Shown: positions 49,275 through 61,420 of the stretch, in pieces | Numbering within the stretch: position 1 is the stretch's first letter | How the letters are laid out: each line of letters starts with the position of its first letter | From: VRUE01 sp963774405 | GTDB lineage: Bacteria > Actinomycetota > Thermoleophilia > Solirubrobacterales > 70-9 | DNA: 64,000 nucleotides | Assembly: GCA_963774405.1 (NCBI GenBank) | Contig: CAVZEV010000005.1 | Coordinates: 310,001 to 374,000, forward strand | Direction of reading: 5' to 3' | Notes under the pieces: generated by a model | Databases searched by the model: none | The model's input: the letters and a program-made list of their open reading frames with translations, nothing else | Told to the model about the DNA's origin: nothing | Program-made: the position numbers and the translations under genes

Positions 49275-50381
49275 TTGAAGCTGACGACCAAACGAGATGA
49301 GCTTGTCACCAAGCTCTCAGTTGTCTCGCGAGCGGTATCGACCCGCGCCGCGACCCAATCTCTTTCCGGGATCTTGCTCAGCGCCGGCGGTGACGGGGTC
49401 ACCCTCAGCGCCACTGACCTGGAGATGGGGCTGAAGACGAAGCTGGAGGCCGAGGTCGAGGGCGCCGGCTCAGTCCTGCTTCCCGGCCGCCTGCTCGCCG
49501 AGGTCTCGCGCTCGCTCGGCGACTCGACGGTGGAGATCGAGCTGCGCGAGTCCGAGCGCGACGTCGAGATCCGCAGCGGCGGCTCCAGCTTTCACCTCCG
49601 CGTGCTGCCCAGCGAGGATTTCCCCGCCTTTCCCGAGGAGGAGGGCGAGCCGCTCTCGATCCCGGCCGCCGCCCTTGCCGCCACGGTGGACCTGGTCGCC
49701 CGCGCCGCCTCCCGCGACGACATGCGCCCGGTCCTGACCGGCGTGTTGGTCAGCGCCAGCGGCTCGGAGATGACGATGGTCGCCACCGACTCCTACCGGC
49801 TCGCGGTCAAGCGCACCGAGCTCGAGAGCGCGATCGGCGGCGAGCTCGAGGCCAACATCCCGGCCAAGGCGCTGCGCGAGCTCGGCCGCATCGTCTCGGT
49901 CGAGGGGGTCGAGAGCGTCTCGGTTGCGCTGCAGCGCAACCAGGCCATCTTCAAGGCAGGGGCGATCGTCCTCAACACGAGGCTGATCGAGGGGCAGTTC
50001 CCCAACTTTCGACAGCTCCTGCCGGAGTCCTACGAGCACGACGTGCGGCTGCCGCGGCCGGAGCTGCTCGACGTCACCCGCCGGATCAGCCAGCTGGCGC
50101 AACGCAACGCCCCGCTGCGACTGGCCTTCTCGCCGGGCGAGCTGAAGATCGCCGCCTCGACCCCGGACGTCGGCGACGCGGAGGAGACGATGCCGGCCGC
50201 CTTCGAGGGCGAGCCGCTGGAGATCGGCTTCAACCCCGAGTTCCTGCGCGAGGGCATCGAAAGCGTCGAGGGCGATGAGGTGATGCTGCGGCTGATCTCG
50301 CCGCTGCGCCCGGGCCTGCTGCAGCCGGTCGACAACGAAGACTTCCGCTACCTGGTGATGCCGATCCGCCTCAACGTGTGA
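49275..50381 (+). CDS. dnaN: DNA polymerase III beta sliding clamp
   Basis: TTG 49275 starts MKLTTKRDELVTKLSVVSRA. The 368-residue protein shows the three clamp domains. Recognisable parts are LSGILLSAGGDGVTLSATDL, LPSEDFPAFPE, MRPVLTGVLVSASGSEMTMV with DSYRLAVKR, and the C-terminal DNEDFRYLVMPIRL, a good match to the conserved clamp end. It encircles DNA and tethers the polymerase. Confidence 0.96.
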   Translation: MKLTTKRDELVTKLSVVSRAVSTRAATQSLSGILLSAGGDGVTLSATDLEMGLKTKLEAEVEGAGSVLLPGRLLAEVSRSLGDSTVEIELRESERDVEIRSGGSSFHLRVLPSEDFPAFPEEEGEPLSIPAAALAATVDLVARAASRDDMRPVLTGVLVSASGSEMTMVATDSYRLAVKRTELESAIGGELEANIPAKALRELGRIVSVEGVESVSVALQRNQAIFKAGAIVLNTRLIEGQFPNFRQLLPESYEHDVRLPRPELLDVTRRISQLAQRNAPLRLAFSPGELKIAASTPDVGDAEETMPAAFEGEPLEIGFNPEFLREGIESVEGDEVMLRLISPLRPGLLQPVDNEDFRYLVMPIRLNV

Positions 50382-50391
50382 GCCGCGGCCG

Positions 50392-51483
50392 GTGCTCGTC
50401 ACCGCCGTCGAAGCGAGGCCGTCGCGGAGCCTGGCCGAGGCGCGAGTTGAGCTCCACGCCGGCACCGTCAGCCTCGTCGGTCCCAACGGCGTCGGCAAGA
50501 CCAACCTGCTCGAGGCGCTCTACTTCGCCCTCACCGGGCGTTCGTTCCGAACCTCGGACCGCCGCGACCTGATTCCCTTCGGCGGCTCCTTTGCCCGCGC
50601 CGAAGCGACGATCCGAGACGACGACGGGATCGAGCACCGCCTGCTGGCCTCGGTCAGTCGCAGCGAGGGCCGCCGCCACCTGCTCGACGCCGGCCCGGCC
50701 GATCCGGCGACCCTGGCCCGCAACCGCCCGCCCGTCGCGGTCTTCTCGCCCGACCGCCTCTCGCTGATCAAGGGCCCGCCGGCCGAGCGTCGCGCCCATC
50801 TCGACGGCTTCATCGCCGCCCGCTGGCCCAGCCGCGCCGAGCTGCGCCGGCGCTTCGGCCAGGCGCTGGCACAGCGCAACGCCCTCGTCGCCCGGCTCGC
50901 GGCCGGCCACGGGGCGCCGGCTCAGCTCGACCCCTGGGACGCGACGGTGGCGGACGCCGCCGCGGCCCTCATCGCCGCTCGCGCCGAGGCCGTGACCGAG
51001 CTCAGCGCCCCCTTTGTCGACGCCGCGGCGGAGCTTGGGCTGGAGGGTGGGGGAGAGGTCGAGTACGCGCCGCGGGCGGCGGGCTCGGCGGAGGAGATCC
51101 GCGCCGGCCTGGGCGAGCGGCGCGAGGCCGACCTGCGCCTCGGCCGAACCTCGTGGGGGCCGCACCTCGACGAGGTCAAGTTCAACCTCGCCGGTCGCTC
51201 GTTGCGGCGCTATGGCTCACAGGGCCAGCAGCGCGCCGCCCTGCTGGCCCTGATCTTCGCCGAGCGCGACGTCCTGCTCACCGCCCGGCGGGTCGCTCCG
51301 CTGCTGCTGCTCGACGACGTGATGAGCGAGCTCGACCCGGGGCGCCGCGAGCGCTTGGTCGAGCGCCTCGACAGCGGCGGGCAGGCCGTGATCACGGCCG
51401 CGGACGAAGACTCGCTGCCGCCGCGGGCACGGGGGAGCATCGTGCGGATGCCGCTGAACAGCGCCGAGGCCGAGGCCGCGTGA
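50392..51483 (+). CDS. recF: DNA replication and repair protein RecF
   Basis: RecF loads RecA at gaps. The GTG-started 363-residue SMC-like ATPase has Walker A GPNGVGKTNLLEALYFAL, SFRTSDRRDLIPFG, FSPDRLSLIKGPPAERR, the signature GSQGQQRAALLALIFAE and Walker B LLLLDDVMSELDPGRR. The gap to dnaN is 10 bp, and its stop overlaps the start of the DciA-like gene. Confidence 0.95.
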   Translation: MLVTAVEARPSRSLAEARVELHAGTVSLVGPNGVGKTNLLEALYFALTGRSFRTSDRRDLIPFGGSFARAEATIRDDDGIEHRLLASVSRSEGRRHLLDAGPADPATLARNRPPVAVFSPDRLSLIKGPPAERRAHLDGFIAARWPSRAELRRRFGQALAQRNALVARLAAGHGAPAQLDPWDATVADAAAALIAARAEAVTELSAPFVDAAAELGLEGGGEVEYAPRAAGSAEEIRAGLGERREADLRLGRTSWGPHLDEVKFNLAGRSLRRYGSQGQQRAALLALIFAERDVLLTARRVAPLLLLDDVMSELDPGRRERLVERLDSGGQAVITAADEDSLPPRARGSIVRMPLNSAEAEAA

Positions 51484-51779
51484 GTCGCCGTCGTGCCCCC
51501 CGGCCCGCCGGCACCGCCCTGCGCTCGGCGCTCGAGGCCGCCGCCCCGAAGACCGGTCTGGCGGCGCTGCAGTCGGTCTGGGCGGAGGTCGTCGGCGAGC
51601 GCATCGCGACCGAGGCGCAGCCGGTTTCCGAACGCGGCGGCGAGGTGGTGGTGGAGTGCTCGGATTCCGTCTGGGCGCAGGAGTTGGATTTGATGCAAGG
51701 GCAACTGCTGGAGCGGCTGCGAGAGCGACTCCGGGAGCAGGCGCCGAAGAGTTTGCGCTTTCGCGTGAGAAACGAGTGA
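51480..51779 (+). CDS. DciA-like (DUF721) protein
   Basis: The GTG at 51480 overlaps the recF stop as GTGA. The 99-residue product has the DUF721 core: LAALQSVWAEVVGERIATEA, then GEVVVECSDSVWAQELDLMQ and LLERLRERL, with a short Arg/Pro N-terminus. DciA proteins act as the ancestral operators of DnaB loading in bacteria without DnaC. The recF-dciA-gyrB order is typical of actinobacteria. The longer upstream reading of this frame is a recF shadow. Confidence 0.88.
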   Translation: MSRRRAPRPAGTALRSALEAAAPKTGLAALQSVWAEVVGERIATEAQPVSERGGEVVVECSDSVWAQELDLMQGQLLERLRERLREQAPKSLRFRVRNE

Positions 51780-51804
51780 GATCAATTTCAAAATACTGCG
51801 TTTT

Positions 51805-51826
51805 GCAGGGCTTTTATTTGCCCTGC
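51805..51826 (+). other. Hairpin in the gyrB upstream region
   Basis: GCAGGGC, an 8-base T-rich loop, and GCCCTGC form a perfect 7-bp hairpin. No T-tract follows. It may be part of a leader structure of the gyrBA transcript. Confidence 0.35.
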
Positions 51827-51878
51827 CGGGCCTCCCGAGGGGTCCGAACTGGTATCCTTATGTCAACTTGTGTTTCTG

Positions 51879-51920
51879 CCCCGACCTGGGCGGCAAGAGC
51901 CCGGACGGTCGGGGTTTTCT
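51879..51920 (+). terminator. Rho-independent terminator-like hairpin before gyrB
   Basis: CCCCGACC (51879-51886) pairs with GGTCGGGG (51907-51914), with an inner GGGC/GCCC pair, and is followed at once by TTTTCT. It lies 21 bases before the gyrB start. It may end the dnaN-recF-dciA transcript or attenuate a gyrB leader. Confidence 0.6.
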
Positions 51921-51941
51921 ATGAGAGCGGGAAGGGATTAA

Positions 51942-54367
<2,426 letters not shown>

Positions 54368-54386
54368 CCAAGGACGGGTGATTTAA

Positions 54387-57300
54387 GTGGAGGGCGCGGA
54401 AGCACTCACCGGAGGGCGGATCGAGGAGCGCGAGCTGACGACCGAGATGCGCTCGTCGTATCTCGACTACGCGATGAGCGTGATCGTCGGCAGGGCGCTG
54501 CCCGACGTCCGCGACGGGCTGAAGCCGGTGCACAGGCGGGTGCTCTACGCGATGCACGACCTCGCCCTGCAGCCGAACCGGCCCTACCGCAAGTCCGCCT
54601 TCATCGTCGGCGAGGTGATGGGCAAGTACCACCCCCACGGCGACTCGGCGATCTACGACACCCTGGCGCGGATGGCGCAGCCCTTCTCACTGCGCTACAT
54701 GCTCGTCGACGGCCAGGGCAACTTCGGCTCGATCGACGACGACCCACCGGCCGCGATGAGGTATTGCGTGGCGGGCGACACCCGTGTCGCCACGCCCGGC
54801 GGGACTGTGCGGATCGATTCGATCGTCGAGGGCGCCGAGCCGAACTCCGACAACGAGGTGGAGCTCGAGGTTCTCGATCGCCGCGGTCGGCCCGCCAAGG
54901 CCTCGAAGCTCTTCCACTCGGGAGACCATCCGACGCTGCGCCTTCGCACTGCCCAGGGCCATGAGCTGACGGGGACTCACAACCATCCCCTGCTCTGCCT
55001 GGTCGACATGGCGGGCGTCCCGATGCTCCTCTGGAAGCTCCTGGAGGAGATCCGCCCCGGCGATCGAGTCCTGATCGTTAGGTCGCAGGTCGATTCCCTG
55101 CCACCCCAGGAGGCCGACCCGCTGATCGGACGCTACCTGCAGTCTGAGGGTGAGTCGCTTGGAATCGAAATGAGGCGAACACCCACTGCCGTCAGTACCG
55201 CGATTCTTGAGCGGGTCGAGTCACAGGAGGTCCGTGACACGATCTCGCCGCTGCTCACGGGCGATTACTTCTACGCCGAGGTCGAGTCGGTCGTCGATGC
55301 GGGCGTGCAGCCGGTTTACTCGGTTCGCGTCGATACCGAGGACCACTCGTTTCTGACCAACGGGTTCGTCAGCCATAACACCGAGGCCCGGCTGGCTCGG
55401 CTCTCGATTGAGCTGCTGCGCGACATCGAGGCCGACACGGTCGAGTGGGGGCCCAACTACGACGAGTCCCAGCAGGAGCCGCTGGTGCTGCCGGCTCGCT
55501 TCCCCAACCTGCTGGTCAACGGCTCGGCCGGGATCGCGGTGGGGATGGCGACCAACATCCCGCCTCACAACCTGAGCGAGTCGATCGGCGCGGTCAAGGC
55601 CTACATCGCCAACCCGGGCATCGACCTGGAAGGGCTGATGGAGCACGTCAAGGGCCCCGACTTCCCCGGTGGCGGGATCATGAGCGCCGAAGGGATCCGC
55701 GACGCCTACGCCTCCGGCCGCGCCTCGGTGCGAATTCGCGCCCGCGCCCACGTCGAGCCGCTCAAGGGCGGTCGCGACGCGATCATCGTCACCGAGCTCC
55801 CCTTCATGGTCAAGAAGGGCGGCGACGGCGGCCTGATCACCAAGATCGCCGACCTCGTCCGCGACAAAAAGATCACCGGCATCTCCGACCTGCGCGACGA
55901 GTCCGACCGCTCCGGCATGCGGCTGGTGATCGAGACCAAGCGCGGCGGCGACCCGCCCGAGGTGGTGCTCAACCAGCTCTACAAGCGGACCGCGATGCAG
56001 AGCACCTTCGGCGTCAACATGGTCGCCCTGGTCGACGGGGTGCCGAAGACGCTCAGCCTCAAGGAGCTGATCGAGCACTACGTCAACCACCAGCGCGAGG
56101 TGGTAATCCGCCGCACTCAGTACGAGCTGCGTCGCGCCGAGGCCCGCGCGCACATTCTCGAGGGGCTGCTGATCGCGCTCGACAACCTCGACGCGGTAAT
56201 CGAGCTGATTCGCGGCTCCGCCGACACCGAGACCGCCAAGAGCGGCCTGATCGAGCGCTTCGAGCTCTCGGCTGAGCAGGCGCAGGCGATCCTCGACATG
56301 CGCCTGGCCCGTCTCACCGCGTTGGAGTCCGACAAGCTGCGCGAGGAGCACGAGGAACTGGCCAAACGGATCGCCGAGCTGCGCGCGATCCTCGGCGACC
56401 CGGCCCGGATCGACGCCGTGATCGTCGAGGAGCTCGACGAGGTCGACCAGCGCTACGGCGACGAGCGGCGCACCGAGATCACCCATTTCGAGGGCGACAT
56501 GAACATCGAGGACATGATCGCCGACCAGCAGATGGTGATCTCGATCACCCACTCGGGCTACGCCAAGCGGCTGCCGCTGGCCACCTACCGCCAGCAGAAC
56601 CGCGGCGGCCGTGGGGTGATGGGGATGGACCTCAAGGAGGACGACTACATCGAGCACCTGCACATCTGCTCGACCCACGACTTCCTGCTCTTCTTCACCA
56701 ACCGCGGCAAGGTCTACCGGCTCAAGGTCTACGAGCTGCCCGAGGGTGCGCGCACGGCGAAAGGCCGGGCGCTTGTCAACGTGCTGCCGCTGCGCGATGG
56801 CGAGAAGGTGACCGCGGTGATTCCCACGCGCGACTTCAGCGAGAACAAGTACCTGGTCTTCGCCACCGCTCAAGGCTTGGTCAAGAAGACCGAGTTCAAG
56901 GCCTACAACACGCCGATCCGCGCCGACGGGATCATCGCGATCAAGATCCGCGACTCCGACGAGCTGGTCCAGGTCCGCCTCACCTCGGGCGAAGACGACA
57001 TCCTGCTCGTCTCCAAGTCGGGCCACGCCTCGCGCTTCTCCGAGGAGGCGGTGCGCTCGATGGGCCGCGACACCAGCGGCGTCAAGGGGATGAACGTCTC
57101 GGCCAAGGTCAACGGCGAGCCCAACCGGGTGCTGGCGATGGACATCGCCCGCGACGACTCCGAGCTCTTCGTCGTCACCGAGAACGGCTACGGCAAGCGC
57201 ACCTCGGTCTCCGAGTACCCGGTCAAGGGCCGCGGCACCAAGGGCGTGCTGACCGCCAAGCTGACGGCGAAGAAGGGCGGCCTGGCCGGCGCCCTGATCG

Positions 57301-57509
57301 TCCGCGAGCACCAGGACCTGCTCTTCATCTCCCAGAACGGCATGGTCCAGCGCACCCGCGCCGGCGGCATCTCCCAGATGGGCCGCCCGACGCAGGGAGT
57401 GAAAGTGATGAACATGAAGGACGACGACCGCGTCAGCGCCGTGGCGCTGGTGGTCGATGACGACTCGTCTCCGGACGAGGCGGATGGGCAAGAGGAGCTG
57501 GCCGAGTAG
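54387..57509 (+). CDS. gyrA: DNA gyrase subunit A, intein-containing
   Basis: GTG start; 1040 codons, of which 205 belong to an intein (54765-55379), leaving a normal 835-residue GyrA. The winged-helix region has DGLKPVHRRVLYAMHDLAL and KYHPHGDSAIYDTLARM, the quinolone-resistance region. The catalytic Tyr is in PPAAMRY, directly before the intein, and TEARLARLSIELL follows it. The C-terminal beta-pinwheel has the GyrA box QQNRGGRGVMGM and a run of blade repeats. The acidic tail ends DEADGQEELAE. The gene starts 19 bp after gyrB. Confidence 0.97.
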   Translation: MEGAEALTGGRIEERELTTEMRSSYLDYAMSVIVGRALPDVRDGLKPVHRRVLYAMHDLALQPNRPYRKSAFIVGEVMGKYHPHGDSAIYDTLARMAQPFSLRYMLVDGQGNFGSIDDDPPAAMRYCVAGDTRVATPGGTVRIDSIVEGAEPNSDNEVELEVLDRRGRPAKASKLFHSGDHPTLRLRTAQGHELTGTHNHPLLCLVDMAGVPMLLWKLLEEIRPGDRVLIVRSQVDSLPPQEADPLIGRYLQSEGESLGIEMRRTPTAVSTAILERVESQEVRDTISPLLTGDYFYAEVESVVDAGVQPVYSVRVDTEDHSFLTNGFVSHNTEARLARLSIELLRDIEADTVEWGPNYDESQQEPLVLPARFPNLLVNGSAGIAVGMATNIPPHNLSESIGAVKAYIANPGIDLEGLMEHVKGPDFPGGGIMSAEGIRDAYASGRASVRIRARAHVEPLKGGRDAIIVTELPFMVKKGGDGGLITKIADLVRDKKITGISDLRDESDRSGMRLVIETKRGGDPPEVVLNQLYKRTAMQSTFGVNMVALVDGVPKTLSLKELIEHYVNHQREVVIRRTQYELRRAEARAHILEGLLIALDNLDAVIELIRGSADTETAKSGLIERFELSAEQAQAILDMRLARLTALESDKLREEHEELAKRIAELRAILGDPARIDAVIVEELDEVDQRYGDERRTEITHFEGDMNIEDMIADQQMVISITHSGYAKRLPLATYRQQNRGGRGVMGMDLKEDDYIEHLHICSTHDFLLFFTNRGKVYRLKVYELPEGARTAKGRALVNVLPLRDGEKVTAVIPTRDFSENKYLVFATAQGLVKKTEFKAYNTPIRADGIIAIKIRDSDELVQVRLTSGEDDILLVSKSGHASRFSEEAVRSMGRDTSGVKGMNVSAKVNGEPNRVLAMDIARDDSELFVVTENGYGKRTSVSEYPVKGRGTKGVLTAKLTAKKGGLAGALIVREHQDLLFISQNGMVQRTRAGGISQMGRPTQGVKVMNMKDDDRVSAVALVVDDDSSPDEADGQEELAE
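54765..55379 (+). other. GyrA mini-intein
   Basis: A 205-residue insertion follows the catalytic Tyr (AMRY) and precedes TEARL, the same site used by mycobacterial GyrA inteins. It begins CVAGDTRVATPGG with Cys1, has block B THNHPL (71-76) and ends with block F/G FYAEVESVVDAGVQPVYSV and GFVSHN before the Thr+1 nucleophile. No LAGLIDADG motif is present and the length equals that of mini-inteins, so it should splice but not home. Confidence 0.96.
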
Positions 57510-57648
57510 AGGGGTGGTAGTGGGGTGGTCCCTGGGAAACCGGGCACCGCCCTTCGGTTGGTGCAATCAAGTGCCGCTTTCGCGGCATCAAATAACTCTG
57601 CGGAGCCGTTTCGAGAAGCTTCCCAGGGACCACCCCACCACCACCCCT
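57510..57648. repeat. Long palindromic element, copy B1
   Basis: Arms of 29 bp (57510-57538 and 57620-57648) are complementary with one mismatch and start at the last base of the gyrA stop codon. The 81-bp core contains smaller hairpins (for example TGCCGC-TTTC-GCGGCA) and the stretch AATAACTCTGCGGAGCC. The same core in opposite orientation, with different arms, makes copy B2. The DNA from 57649 to 57812 shows nothing recognisable. Confidence 0.85.
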
Positions 57649-57812
57649 GAGCTCAGAAGCTTCTCTGCCCACCGAAGCGATTCGGGACGAGACGTGCTCC
57701 GCGATCTGTGCGCCTCGGCCCCGACTTTGCTTTTGAGCTAGGCGGCGATCCCAGCCTCCCGACAGCCTGGGTGGTTGGATCTGGCCGGCGGCGGATTGGC
57801 TTTCGCAGGGAT

Positions 57813-57949
57813 GGGCAGCGGGGAGGGGTCTGGCGGAACCTTCGCGAAGCGGCTCCGCAGAGTTATTCAAATGGCCGCGATAGCGGCCACCTCATTGCAC
57901 CGGCCGTAAGGACGGTGCCCGGGTTCCGCCAGACCCCTCCCCGCTGCCC
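57813..57949. repeat. Long palindromic element, copy B2 (inverted relative to B1)
   Basis: Arms of 28 bp (57813-57840 and 57922-57949) are perfectly complementary. Read on the minus strand, the core aligns with B1 throughout (CGGGCACCG, GGTGCAAT, GCGGCCA, AATAACTCTGCGGAGCC), but the outer arms differ in sequence while remaining complementary. The element ends at the stop codon of the HNH gene. Confidence 0.85.
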
Positions 57950-58470
57950 TACGCCGCGGCCGGCAAATCGGCCGTCGGTAGATACTGCTGCCAAGCCGCA
58001 GGAATGCTTGGGCTTGCGACCTGGATGAAGACGTTGGGCCCCGGCGCCTTTGGCGTGTTCTTGGGGTGCATGTGGATCTCGCGGGGGAGGCGGTTGCCCT
58101 TGCGGCGGTTGCAGCTGGCGCAGGCGGCGACGATGTTCTCCCAGACCGACTTGCCGCCGCGGCTGCGGGGGATGACGTGGTCGACGGTGAGGCCGGACTT
58201 GCGTGAGCCGCAGTACTGGCAGGTCCAGGAGTCGCGGGCGAGCACGGCGCGGCGGGTGATCTTGCGGCGGTGGGCTTCGCGGGGGATCCGCACGTAGTTG
58301 GTCAGGCGGATCACGTCGGGGCGCTCCATCGTCATGTGCTCGGAGTGGATTGCGCCCTCGCGGCGCTCCAGCAGCTCCGCCTTTTCCTTCAGCAGCAGCA
58401 CAGCGGCGCGTCTCAACGTGCAGACGTTGATCGGCTCATACGTTGCGTTGAGTACGAGCACACGTGCCAT
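57949..58470 (-). CDS. HNH endonuclease
   Basis: This 173-residue protein has an N-terminal part VLVLNATYEPINVCTLRRAA. It is followed by the HNH fold with zinc cysteines CQYCG and CASCN, the catalytic His in LTVDHVIPRSRGG, and the Asn in VWENIVAAC. This architecture (5-methylcytosine-restriction or stand-alone HNH) is widespread as a single chromosomal gene in actinobacteria and Cyanobacteria. Its in vivo role is unclear. It is convergent with gyrA, with the two palindromic elements between them. Confidence 0.9.
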   Translation of the reverse strand: MARVLVLNATYEPINVCTLRRAAVLLLKEKAELLERREGAIHSEHMTMERPDVIRLTNYVRIPREAHRRKITRRAVLARDSWTCQYCGSRKSGLTVDHVIPRSRGGKSVWENIVAACASCNRRKGNRLPREIHMHPKNTPKAPGPNVFIQVASPSIPAAWQQYLPTADLPAAA

Positions 58471-58497
58471 GTTGCCCGGGAATTCTACGCAGGCGGC

Positions 58498-59331
58498 CTA
58501 CCGAGTCGGGTATGAACCGAGAATTCGGACCGATTCGGCCTTGGCGCGCAGGGCCTCGACGGCCGCCGCGACCGGCGCCTCGGTGAGCGCTCCCTCGAGG
58601 TCGCAGAAGAACATGTAGCGGCCCAGTTCGCTGCGCAGCGGCCGCGACTCGATCCGGCTCAGGTTGACCGCGCGGTCGGAGAACACCCGCAGCGCCTCGA
58701 CCAGCGCCCCGGGATGGTCCTCGCCCAGCTCGGAGAAGACGAGCGAGGTCTTCCACGCCGCGCCCGGCGCGGGCTCGGTGCCGGCCGCCGCGATCCAGAC
58801 GAAGCGCGTGACGTTGTTGGGCTCGTCCTCGATGCCCTCGCGCAGCACGGCGCAGCCGTAGAGATCGGCCGCCGTGCGGCCGCCGATCGCCGCCCACTTC
58901 TCCCAGGACTCGCTGACCGTCTCCACCGCCTCGGCTGTGCTGGTCGTGCTTCGCAGCTCGGCGCCCGGCAGGCTCTCGCGCAGGAAGCGAGCGCACTGGG
59001 CCAGGGGCTGCGGGTGGGAGAGGACCACCTCGACCTGCTCCAGCGCCAGCGGCTCGCGCGAGATCAGCATCGGCCGCACGGCAAAGTCGTGCTCGCCGAC
59101 GATCGTCACTCCCTCGGCGTCGAGAGCCAGGGTGTCGAGGCTGGTCCGCACCGAGCCCTCGATCGAGTTCTCGAAGGGGACGAGAGCCCGCTCGGCCTCC
59201 CCCCGCTCGACCGCCAGGATCGCGTCGCGGATCGTCGCCGTGCGCAGCGGCTTGTACTCGACCCCCGCTGCCGCCTCGCGCAGGGCGTCCTCGGTGAAGG
59301 TCCCCGCCGGCCCCAGATAGGCGATCCGCAC
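58498..59331 (-). CDS. pheA: Prephenate dehydratase
   Basis: PheA converts prephenate to phenylpyruvate for phenylalanine. The 277-residue protein begins MRIAYLGPAGTFTEDALREA, has PFENSIEGSVRTSLDTLA and the catalytic TRF in NNVTRFVWIA. The C-terminal ACT domain has GALVEALRVFSDRAVNLSRI and ESRPLRSELGRYMFFCDLEG, the Phe-binding ESRP motif. It is therefore probably feedback-inhibited by phenylalanine. No chorismate mutase domain is present. Confidence 0.95.
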   Translation of the reverse strand: MRIAYLGPAGTFTEDALREAAAGVEYKPLRTATIRDAILAVERGEAERALVPFENSIEGSVRTSLDTLALDAEGVTIVGEHDFAVRPMLISREPLALEQVEVVLSHPQPLAQCARFLRESLPGAELRSTTSTAEAVETVSESWEKWAAIGGRTAADLYGCAVLREGIEDEPNNVTRFVWIAAAGTEPAPGAAWKTSLVFSELGEDHPGALVEALRVFSDRAVNLSRIESRPLRSELGRYMFFCDLEGALTEAPVAAAVEALRAKAESVRILGSYPTR

Positions 59332-60357
59332 GACCGCACCCCGCCTATTCGAAGGCGACGGTGTAGGTGGCTTCGTTGTTGGAGGAGACCTTCTCGCCGG
59401 GCACGGTGTCGACCTTCACTTCCAGCGTCACTTCGCCGCTCGGCGCCGGTGTCAGCGGGATCGCCACGGTTTCCGATTCGCCCGCGCCGATGCTGTCGAT
59501 CGTGCCGGAGAGCGTCGTGCCGCCGCTGACGCTGACCGAGACGTTGATCCCGTTCTCGGTCGATTCGCCCTGGTTCGCCACTTCGACTTCGACTTCCGGG
59601 GTGCCTTCGCTTGCGACGGAGGTGGTCGATTCGGCCGTCAGCGCGGTGCCGTTGACGGCGGTGCTGATCAGGCCGAGGCCGTGAATGCCGTTTGCCGAGC
59701 CGCCGCTCGCGCCGCTCACCGAGCCGAGCGCGGCGCTGACCTCACCTTCGTCGAGCCAGCGGAGTTCGTCGGCGAGGAAGACGCTTTTCGGCACGTCGGA
59801 GCCGTCGATCCCGTTGGCGGCGAGGACGCCGTCGATCTCGGGCCGCACCACCGCCGCGTAGAGGGCGTCGGCGCCGAGCAGCTTGCGCATCTGCGCCGTG
59901 ATCGCTTTGATCGCCTGCTGGGAGCCGACGTCGCCGAGTGCCGTGCTCATCTTTTCGGCGATTTCGTCCATCGCGCTCGCCCGCAGCTCGTAGGTCAGCT
60001 CGAGCGCGTTCTGGGCGTGGCCCATGTCGCCGGGGGCGCTGAGACCGTCGACGCGGGCGGCGTAGCTGTCCATCGCGCTGCGGTCGGTGTTGACCTGGTT
60101 GATGAATTCGGTCACCGAGAGGCCGCCCGGTTCGTCGAGCTTGCCGAAGAACGACTTGCTGGTCTGGTCGGTCTCTTCGACGATCTGGGTGACGTTGCGG
60201 GCGTAGTCGCTGAGCGCCCGTTCCTTGCGCGCGTCGAGGCAGCCCTTGACGCCGAGCACGATCAGGATCAGCAGCAGCAGGCCACCGCCGAGCGCGAGCC
60301 CACGGCGCAGCAGGATCTGCTGCCGTTCAGGGCGACGCCGAGGCCGCGCGCGTCGAG

Positions 60358-61362
<1,005 letters not shown>

Positions 61363-61420
61363 GATTCGAGCCGGATTCGTCGGCTGCCGAGGCCGTCGCG
61401 TCCCCGAGAAGGAGCCACTG

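Noticed and set aside
51780..51941. Riboswitch or T-box upstream of gyrB
   Set aside because: I see hairpins but no known aptamer core or T-box sequence.
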